The notes beneath the pieces were generated by a model. The model saw nothing but the letters and a program-made list of their open reading frames with translations. It did not search any database and was not told the origin of the DNA. A program made the translations under genes and the position numbers. A stretch of DNA of 64,000 nucleotides from Dastarcus helophoroides. Taxonomy: Eukaryota > Arthropoda > Insecta > Coleoptera > Bothrideridae. The stretch covers positions 37,264,283-37,328,282 of the forward strand of contig CM053331.1 of NCBI GenBank assembly GCA_028583605.1. Reading direction: 5' to 3'. Positions 47,552-64,000 of the stretch are shown one piece after another. Within the stretch, counting starts at the first letter, position 1; each line of letters opens with the position of its first letter.

Positions 47552-49884
47552 CTTCAGAAACTTAAAAATTTGGAGAACAGTCTGTCTTTCATCAGCATTT
47601 CAGGAAGTTGCCACCTAAAGTTATGCTAAAATTTAAAATTAAAGCGAGCGGTATCTCTTTCCGAAAAATGGTCCCAATTTATTAAATGGATTTCAGACGA
47701 CTATCAATCTCATTTGCCTGATTATTATAATTACCTACACCTGTGACAGCGCGAGCCTGGTTCTCAGCTATAACCGTGAAAAGCCAACTGCAGGTAAACC
47801 TTCGGAATTTGTTTCCCTACAAAGATGTTTTTCCCCTAAATGGCGGTTTCAAGGCAAACCGCGCTAACATTGACACAATCCGCTGATAATTGATTTCTTG
47901 CATGACGTTCGAAATTCCGTACATCGAAAATTGGTTGGTAAGAAAAATGCTCTGTACATGATTACTATATTTGTGTTTCTTAAATAAATGATTATTTCAT
48001 TTATTTTAATGTTTTTTTTTGTATAATGTGTATTTTGCTCTAAAGGTTATGCTGTTTACATAGGTCAGACAAGAAATTTTCATATATTAGATACAACGAA
48101 CATTTTACTGTCTACAGTTTATTAGATAAACAAAAAATAAATTTACGAATGTTATAAAAGTAAAACTGTTACTTATTTCTACTAATAATAATCAAAAACT
48201 AAAGTTATGGAAAAGGAAATTAAATACAAATAAATATTAATAACTATTTTAATAGCGTATGAGTGTAGACCTTTTAAATTACAAAAACCAATCAGTAGCT
48301 TCAATGATCGATGCATAACCGTAAGAAATTCATTTCTTCGCTTTATTCCCCTTGGAGAGTATAATTTCCGTAATATAAAATCTGCGTTTTATGGGAGTAT
48401 TGGGTAAAATTTGTGCGGGAGACGCTATTAATCGTTACAAGGTTTTACGAGTGTTTTTCGATAGCCAGCGTAACACAAGTGAACAAAAATGACGGCGAAG
48501 TTGTATTTTTATTAGTCCCCATATCGGCACCGCGCTATGATTTACAGATAATGGCTCAAGGTGTAGCATCCAGGACGAAATGATGCCAATATAACACGTT
48601 TCTCGACGTTTCAGCACTTGCAACTTTTTCTCCCCCCTGGAAAAATCCCTATCGAACGAAAATGCTCCCATCTAGTTTGTCCTTTTTTACGACATTGTTA
48701 TATACAGGATATTTGTTGTTTTAATCAGCGGGTAACAAGTAACAACGTTATTAAGGGTTTTCTGCGCTTTTTACAGTTAATCACGATAAAAAATTTCCGC
48801 GTGCGGTGCATTTTCTAATTTTTATTTTTATTTCTATGTAAATACTCTCGTCGAATAAGCAAATAATTGCCTTAAGCTTTTTTCCAGGGAAAATAAGAAA
48901 AATAACACGTAATGTAGCTAAATAGCGTAGTTTGCTATTAGTTTCAAGAGAATGAAGTTTAGTTTGCACAGCAGCGCCCTAATTTTTATTTTAAATCTGA
49001 AACACAAAGAGATCTTTCCATAAGCCTCTTACAGTTGCATAAAAGCTTTTTTCTGGGTATCATTGAAGCATTTTTTACATTGTCATACGTCATTTCACAA
49101 ATAATATCTTATTTTAGGGTCAGTTTCTTTTCTATTTTTTAAAATTTCTTTCAGATGTTACTAATAGTATTACCTACCCGCTTGCAAAATTAAAAGATCC
49201 GTGCCGGTTCCGAAGCTGGGATATTCCATATCGAACTTAGGATTTTTAACTCAGGTATAGACGAAGGATGTTAGCGAAGAGATTTTAATTTATTGCTGCC
49301 AAACTTTTTTATAGATTTAAATAAAAAAAACAATATTTTATTGAGCGTGACATTCTGAATAAAATAGTAAAATTTGAGGATTTCTAGCGGTACCGTTTTT
49401 GCGCAATCGTAATTTGAAATTACACATCGATGCTTCATTCTGCGCGTTAGGGAAACATATTGAAGTAATGGCAGTATAGTAGCTCTAAAACACTCCGCTA
49501 AAAAACTTTGGTGCTTTCTTTGGTAACACTATAATTACAGAAGTTAAAAAATCTCATTTTTTAACTATTTTCTAGTTATAGGTTTTTAATGAAAACTGAG
49601 TAAAAAAATGATGTTTTTTCGGTTGTTTACAACGTAGAAAATTAAATTATCTATAATTTGGATTCATATTTATTGAAAATAAAAATATATTTACGGAAAT
49701 ATTATTATATTATTATTATATTACTAAATTCACTAAGGGACAATTTCTGTTGTTCAAATTTGACTTTTTTTGATAAATTTTCAAAATTTTGAAATAACAA
49801 TGGAAAAGCTTAAGCCCGAAATGTTTCCAAACTTAGAACTTTTCTGATTTCGAGTTTTTATCCCAAATTTGATTTTTTTACCCA
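47552..49884. other. Single-copy sequence upstream of the SerT leader satellite
   Basis: This is the longest non-repetitive stretch near SerT, with more mixed base composition than its neighbours. No coding exon is recognised. CTGCAG|GTAAAC at about 47797 could be a splice donor and TATAAAA lies near 48377, so it may hold SerT leader exons or regulatory sites. Neither signal is strong. Confidence 0.35.
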
Positions 49885-52257
49885 AAATTTCCATTGAAAG
49901 CTCACAGTTTAGTGCGCACTGCTCTCAATGACTAATTTCGCGCGTATTAATTTCCAGATCTGTCATTTTGAATCTTCCCGCGTCCCTGAAGTTGGCGAGC
50001 AATGGCAGGCGCCCAAGGGGCCAGTGATTATTGCACAGATAAGAGCCCATGCCAAAAATTGTACTTTATTTCGAAAGTTAAAGTCCAAAGTTCAGACTGT
50101 ACTTTTCCAATGACTAATTTCCCACGTATTAATTTCCAGACATGTCATTTCGAATCTTCCTGCGTCCCTAAAGTTTGCCAGCAATTGTAGGCGCCCAAAG
50201 GGCCAATGAAAATCGCACAGATAAAAGCCCTGCCAAAAATTTTACTTTATTTCCCAAAATTCCTATTTAAAGCCCAAAGTTCAGACTGTACTCTTTCCAA
50301 TGACTAACTTCCGGCGTATTTATTTCCAGATGTGTCATTTTGAATCTTCCCACGTCACTGAAATTGGCGAGCAATGGCAGGCGCACCCAAGGGGCCAGTA
50401 ATTATTGCACAGATAAGAGCCCTGCCAAAAATTTTACTTTATTTCGAAAGTTAAAGTCCAAAGTTCAGACTGTACTTTTCCAGGGACTAATTTCCCGCCT
50501 ATTAATTTCCAGACATGTCATTTCGAATCTTCCCGCGTCCCTAAAGTTTGCGAGCAATGGCAAGCACCCAAAGGGCCAGTGAAAATTGCACAGATAAAAG
50601 CTTTGTCAAAAATTTTTCTTTATTTCCCAAAATTTCTATTTAAAGCCCACAGTTTAGAGCGTACTGTTTCCAATGACTAATTTCCCGCGTATTCATTTCC
50701 AGACATGTCATTTCGAATCTTCCTGCATCCCTAAAGTTTGCGAGAAATGGCAGGCACCCAAAGGACCAGTGAAAATTGCACAGATAAAAGTCGTGCCAAA
50801 AATTTTACTTTATTTCCCAAAATTCCTATTTAAAGCCCAAAGTTCAGACTGTACTGTTTCCAATGACTAATTTCCCGCCTATTAATTTCCAGACGTGTCA
50901 TTTTGAATCTTCCCACGTCCCTGAAATTGGCGAGCAATGGCAGGCGCACCCAAGGGGCCAGTAATTATTGCACAGATAAGAGCCCTGTCAAAAATTTTAC
51001 TTTATTTCGAAAGTTAAAGCCCAAAGTTCAGACTGTACTTTTCCAATGACTAATTTCCTGGATATTAATGTCCAGACATGTTATTTCGAATCTTCCTGCG
51101 TCCCTAAAGTTTGCGAGCAATGGCAAGCACCCAAAGGGCCAGTGAAAATTGCACAGATAAAAGCTTTGTCAAAAATTTTTCTTTATTTCCCAAAATTTCT
51201 ATTTAAAGCTCACAGTTTAGAGCGTACTGTTTCCAATGACTAATTTCCCGCGTATTCATTTCCAGACATGTCATTTCGAATCTTCCTGCATCCCTAAAGT
51301 TTGCGAGAAATGGCAGGCACCCAAAGGACCAGTGAAAATTGCACAGATAAAAGTCGTGCCAAAAATTTTACTTTATTTCCCAAAATTTCTATTTAAAGCT
51401 CAAAGTTCAGACTGTACTGTTTCCAATGACTAATTTTCCGCCTATTAATTTCCAGACGTGTCATTTTGAATCTTCCCACGTCCCTGAAATTGGCGAGCAA
51501 TGGCAGGCGCACCCAAGGGGCCAGTAATTATTGCACAGATAAGAGCCCTGTCAAAAATTTTACTTTATTTCGAAAGTTAAAGCCCAAAGTTCAGACTGTA
51601 CTTTTCCAATGACTAATTTCCCGGATATTAATGTCCAGACATGTCATTTCGAATCTTCCCGCGTCCCTAAAGTTTGCGAGCAATGGCAGGCACCCAAAGG
51701 GCCAGTGAAAATTGCACAGATAAAAGCCGTGCCAAAAATTTTACTTTATTTCCCAAAATTTCTATTTAAAGCCCAAAGTTTCAACTGTACTGTTTCCAAT
51801 GACTAATTTCCCGCCTATTAATTTCCAGACGTGTCATTTTGAATCTTCCCACGTCACTGAAATTGGCGAGCAATGGCAGGCGCACCCAAGGGGCCAGTAA
51901 TTATTGCACAGATAAGAGCCCTGTCAAAAATTTTACTTTATTTCGAAAGTTAAAGCCCAAAGTTCAGACTGTACTGTTTCCAATGACTAATTTTCCGCCT
52001 ATTAATTTCCAGACATGTCATTTCGAATCTTCCTGCGTCCCTAAAGTTTGCGAGCAATGGCAGGCACCCAAATGGCCAGTGAAAATTGCACAGATAAAAA
52101 CCTTGTCAAACATTTTTCTTTATTTCCCAAAATTTTTATTTAGAGCCCAAAGTTCAGACTGTACTGTTTCCAATGACTAACTTCCGGCGTATTAATTTCC
52201 AGATGTGTCATTTTGAATCTTCCCACGTCCCTAAAGTTGGTGAGCAATGGCAGGCAC
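49885..52257 (+). repeat. SerT-leader satellite, left part: ~187-bp tandem copies of the SerT exon start
   Basis: About 13 units of roughly 187 bases. Each contains the equivalent of the SerT exon 5' edge: a pyrimidine-rich tract ending ttaatttccag, then acatgtcatttcgaatcttc, a stop, tttgcgagcaatggcaggca, then ccagtgaaaattgcacagat. The real exon at 55711 reads the same way (ttcttttccag, acatgtcatttcgaatcttc, gtgcgagcaatggcaggcac, gcgaaaattgcacagat). Two subtypes alternate, one with tttcgaatcttcc...gtgaaaattgc and one with ttttgaatcttcccacg...gtaattattgc. A three-unit higher-order repeat of 563 bases is seen from about 50510. Open frames of 61-113 codons follow the repeat and are not independent genes. 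Confidence 0.93.
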
Positions 52258-54649
52258 TAGGGTTGCCAACATATGTTCAGCTGATTATAGTATTTATCAG
52301 AATAAGCAATAAAAAATATAGTACACTTAAAAAATATATAATATATTTGATGACAGATGTTCAGCTATATGTTGTGCCCCCAAAAGTATAAGAAATCTAT
52401 TTATGCCCTGCTTTAAGTTTTTTCAATAAAAGTGGAAAATTCCAATCAAAACTGAGATTTAAAAAAAGTCAAAATTCTCAAATGAAGCTTTATCCTAAAA
52501 AGTAGTCGAAATTTGGAAAATTTCTATTCGATTATTTGAATAATAATGCAAAATTAAAAATATTTAAAAAAGTCGAAATGTTTGAAAAAAAAGTTAGCAT
52601 TTTAAATTAATTCAAATTTTCAGAAAACAGTCAAAATTTTGAAACATATCGAAAATTTTCAAAAAATTAGGTTTAAAAAATTTGTAATCTATATTTTAAA
52701 AAAGGTAAAATGTTGAAAAATAGTTAAAAATGTCAAAAAAGTGAGATTTTAAAAAAATCAAAATTTTCCTAAAAATTAAAAAAAACGGCACAATGTTCAA
52801 AGATTTCAAAATAGAAAAAATAAAATGATTTAAAATTTTCGCAAAATCTTCAAAATTTAAAAAAATGGGTGAATTTTCCAAAAAATGTCAATATCTTTGA
52901 AAAACAAAACTTTCAAAAAGGGCGAAAATTTGAAAAAATAAATTGAAATTTTGAAGTAAAATATTTAGAAATGTTAAAATTTTCAGAAAAAGTTATAATT
53001 TTTAAATGAATTCGCATGATTTCAAAACGTCGAAATATTGAAAAATGTTCAAAGGACTCAAAAAAGGGACATTTAAAAAAAGTTAAAACTCTCAATATTG
53101 ATAATCTAGTAATATATGGGGCCATTTTCAAAAAAAGTCAAGTTTAAAAAACAAAAGCTTTAAAATAACTATACATATATGTTAATTCGATAATGTTGAA
53201 ACAACTCAAACTTTTGAATTGTCAAAATTTTCCAAAAATTAAGAATTTTTAAAAAAATTGTAGTTTTAAGAAAAACTGTAATTTAAAAAAAGTTGAGATA
53301 TTGGAAAATAATCAACGAGTTCAAAAAGAATGGCGAAATATCGAAAACAATATCAAAATTGTCCTAAAAATTCGAAAACTACAAAAACGGCGCAATTTTT
53401 TAAAAAATTTGAAATTTTTCAATAAAACAAAATTTTCAAAATAACTCAAAAATTTTTCAACATTCTAAAAAACAGATGCCTTCTCAAAAATATTGGGATT
53501 TTTAAAACCGATGTTTTCAAAAAAGAACAAAAGTTTGAAAAAAAGTAGAAATTTGAAAGTAAAATTTTAAGAAATATAGAAAATTTCACAAAAGAGTTTT
53601 TGAAAAAGACGAAATTTTGAAAAAGTTTTCATAATTTCAAAAAGTCTAAATATTGAATAATGATCAGAGAACTCAAAAAAAGAAAATTTCAAATTTGGAA
53701 AATTTTTAAGTTTTGAAATTTTTTAGAGCCTAAATTTGAAAAAATATCGAAATTTTTAAAAGCCAAAGTTTTCACAAAAAAGCTTAGATTTTGAAAAAAA
53801 AGAGGCGAAAATTTGAACATTTTAAAGTCAAAATTTTGAAAAATTTTGACATTTTAATAAGCATGTAAAATTTTCAAAAAAGTGAAGATTTTCGGAAAGT
53901 AGTAGAAATTTTGATAAATAATCGAACATTTCAAAAAGGGCCACATATTGACAAAATGACAAACTTTGAAGAAATCGATGTTTGCAAATAAGTCAATATT
54001 TTATGAAAGTTTTATGTTCAAAAAAATTAAAATTTCAACAAGATTTTCAAAGAATATTCGAAAGTTTGAAAAAATGTCGAAATTTAATAAAAGTCGAAAT
54101 TTTAAAGTCAAAATTTTTAGCTAAAATTCTGAAAAGTCCAAAATTTCAAAAACTATTGAAATTTAAAAAAAAAATTTCGAAATTAATAGAGTTGAGATCT
54201 TCAAAGAAATCGAAATTTTAGAAAAAAAACTGAATTTCTGGAGTTTTTAAATTTTCCCGAAGTTTTGATTTTTGAAGAAATTTTAAGTTTTAATCCAAAA
54301 AATTTTATCAAATTTTCAAATTTTGTTAAAAATTTCTATTTTTGTCTCAGTTGTTGAAGATTACGTTAATAATGTTTAATGTTCTGTTTGAACTTCGAGA
54401 AAGAAGTATAAATTCCAGAAAAAAAAAGAAAAAGTAAAAATGCTAAGTGATTTTTCAAAATTTCCAATTTTTTGATGTTTTTTAAAAATTTTTAGTAAAA
54501 ACTAAGGATTTAAAAAAGACTCGTGAAGAACACAACTGAAATATAGTATATTTGCATACTATATATTTCTTCAATAATATATAGTACACAGACGTGAAAT
54601 ATAGTACAATACTATATATTATAGTACGGTTGGCAACCCTAGCAGGCAC
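52250..54649. mobile_element. Non-autonomous hAT element, 2384 bp, inserted in the SerT-leader satellite
   Basis: The element runs from 52258 to 54641. Its ends are inverted repeats, tagggttgccaac on the left and gttggcaaccta-type (gttggcaacccta) on the right. It is flanked by the 8-bp duplication gcaggcac at 52250-52257 and 54642-54649, which restores an uninterrupted satellite unit when one copy is removed. TAGGG-type ends and 8-bp duplication place it in the hAT superfamily. Subterminal regions are rich in atagtac/tatagta. The interior holds no transposase, only degenerate gaaattttcaaaaa phrases like those in the introns and arrays elsewhere. Confidence 0.92.
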
Positions 54650-55710
54650 CCAAGAGGCCAGTAATTATTGCACAGATAAGAGCCCTGCCAAAAATTTTAC
54701 TTAAATTCCAAAGTTAAAGCCCAAAGTTCAGACTGTACTTTTCCAATGATTAATTTCCCGCGTGTTAATTTCCCAGATATGTTATTTCGAATCTTCCTGC
54801 GTCCCTAAAGTTTGCGAGCAATGGCAGGCGCCCAAAGGGCCAATGAAAATCGCACAGATAAAAGCCCTGCCAAAAATTTTACTTTATTTCCCAAAATTCC
54901 TATTTAAAATCCAAAGTTCAGACTGAACTGTTTCCAATGTCTAACTACCGGCGTATTAATTTCCAGATGTGTCATTTTGAATTATCCCACGTCCCTGAAA
55001 TTGGCGAGCAATGGCAGAAACCCAAGGGACCAGTAATTATTGCACAGATAAGAGCCGTGCCAAAAATGTTACTTTAATTCCAAAGTTAAAGCCCAAAGTT
55101 CAGACTGTACTTTTCTAATGACTAATTCCCGCGTATTAATGTCCAGACATGTCATTTCGAATCTTCCCGCGTCCCCAAAGTTTGCGAGCAATGGCAGGCA
55201 CCCAAAGGGCCAGTGAAAATTGCGCAGATAAAAGCCTTGTCAAAAATTTTACTTTATTTCCCAAAATTCCTATTTAAAATCCAAAGTTCAGACTGAACTG
55301 TTTCCAATGTCTAACTACCGGCGTATTAATTTCCAGATGTGTCATTTTGAATCTTCTCACGTCCCTGAAATTGGCGAGCAATGTCAGGCGCATCCAAGGG
55401 GCCAGTAATTATTGCACAGATGAGAGCCCTGCCAAAAATTTTACTTTATTTCCAAAGTTAAAGCCCAACGTTCAGACTGTAGTGTTTCCAATGACTAATT
55501 TCCCGCGTATTAATTTCCAGACATGTCATTTCGAATCTTCCCGCGTCCCTAAAGTTTGCGAGCAATGGCAGGCACCCAAAGGGCCAATGAAAATCGCACA
55601 GATAAAAGCCCTGCCAAACATTTTAATTTATTTCCCAAAATTTCTATTTAAAGCCCACAGTTTAGAGCGTACTGTTTCCAATGACTAATTTCCGGCGTAT
55701 TCTTTTCCAG
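54642..55710 (+). repeat. SerT-leader satellite, right part
   Basis: This is the remainder of the unit broken by the hAT element plus about five further ~187-bp units, with acceptor-like ttccag at about 54775, 54967, 55145, 55338 and 55520. It runs directly into the functional SerT exon, whose own upstream flank (ccaatgactaatttccggcg) is the tail of the last unit. The array therefore ends exactly at the gene and is in the same orientation. Confidence 0.92.
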
Positions 55711-55712
55711 AC

Positions 55713-55742
55713 ATGTCATTTCGAATCTTCCTGCGTCCCTGA
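55713..55742 (+). promoter_or_regulatory. Upstream ORF in the SerT leader
   Basis: The probable SerT exon begins at 55711, after TTCTTTTCCAG. Two bases later an ATG opens a nine-codon frame (MSFRIFLRP) closed by TGA at 55740-55742, 12 bases before the SerT ATG at 55755 and in the same frame. Such an upstream ORF could lower translation of SerT. Most satellite copies keep the same ATG and a stop at the same place (TAA or TGA). Confidence 0.55.
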
Positions 55743-55754
55743 AGTGTGCGAGCA

Positions 55755-63459
<7,705 letters not shown>

Positions 63460-64000
63460 GTAAGTTCGTTTAGTGAATTTTATAAGAGAATTATCATCTT
63501 CAATTTGTCACTTAAGTCAAACTCTACGTCATAATTGAATCTTTAATTCCTCGACAGAATTATCCCAGAAAAAACTTAGTTTATTTTATTAAATTTATTC
63601 CAGTTTCCAGCTTGCATATATTTACCTGGTTTCCTATTTGATCTCGAATGAAATAAAAGGGAGAGATTCTATGTCATTTGTAATTCCTAAACCCTCAAAA
63701 TGCATCTTTAGTGTCCCTTTATGAAAATACAAACAAAAGGGAGAGACATTTTAACAAAAGATGCGTAATTTCAAATACCTGTACAAATGAAGCGTAAAGC
63801 TATGTGGAAATTGAAGAACACGGAACCGAAGTGAATTCCCAGAAGCAATTTTTCAAACAAAAGCAATGATTCGTTGTTGCAATTTATCGAGTGTTGATGA
63901 AAACAAATTAAGCTTCTTCTTTTCAACAAAAGCGAGCATAGCCTAAGTGTTTCATTGCAAATAATCGACGTGGTTTATTACAATGATATTGGGCAATTTG
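63460..64000 (+). other. SerT: SerT intron 2, start
   Basis: Donor GTAAGT at 63460. No further SerT exon is visible before the window ends; the next expected residues (a GVGY/GIGYA-type TM3 start) are not found. Confidence 0.7.

Overview
The window is eukaryotic and almost certainly from an insect nuclear genome. It is AT-rich, its genes are split by GT-AG introns, it carries hAT-type non-autonomous transposons with 8-bp target duplications, and its two recognisable genes are of animal type. I cannot name the species; a beetle-like insect is a guess. Two genes can be supported well, both on the + strand. Gene A (3255-12574) is an eight-exon gene whose exon phases all join cleanly into a 1277-residue protein. 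It has a long acidic and then Lys/Glu-rich, probably disordered, N-terminal region and a C-terminal enoyl-CoA-hydratase/isomerase-fold domain of the chromodomain-Y-like (CDY/CDYL) kind. Both canonical crotonase glutamates are replaced, and no chromodomain is visible. Gene B (first coding exon at 55755, continuing past the right edge) is a Na+/Cl- dependent neurotransmitter transporter of the SLC6 family, best read as the serotonin transporter SerT. Two coding exons are present, separated by a 7.3-kb intron. A weaker third candidate on the minus strand at 559-795 is a possible first exon of a small secreted peptide with a TATA box and an arthropod-type initiator. Layout: 1-2.6 kb is AT-rich with small repeats; 2.7-13.1 kb is gene A with repeat-filled introns; 13.3-13.7 kb is a GTTAACC minisatellite; 15.57-38.34 kb is a very large inverted repeat. 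Its outer arms are about 3.5 kb (about 97% identical in the stretch I compared), its inner parts are oppositely oriented arrays of a ~340-bp repeat, and its centre holds a GC-rich island. 40.8-47.5 kb contains arrays rich in the nuclear-receptor half-site AAGGTCA and other tandem repeats. 47.5-49.9 kb is the main single-copy stretch before SerT. 49.9-55.74 kb is a ~187-bp satellite whose unit is a copy of the SerT splice acceptor, upstream ORF, start codon and first codons. It is interrupted by a 2.4-kb hAT element. 56.05-63.32 kb is the SerT intron, with foldback repeats, a nested hAT MITE, a 2.4-kb GACACA minisatellite and about 325 bp of pure (AC)n. The most unusual feature is the SerT leader satellite. 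About 19 degenerate copies of the beginning of a gene's first coding exon, each with its acceptor AG and ATG, lie in tandem immediately upstream of the real exon, with a 563-bp higher-order repeat inside. The second is the 22.8-kb inverted repeat, where a hAT MITE sits in one arm and the other arm keeps the empty site, which orders the events. No bacterial-type operon, CRISPR array, rRNA or tRNA gene was seen.
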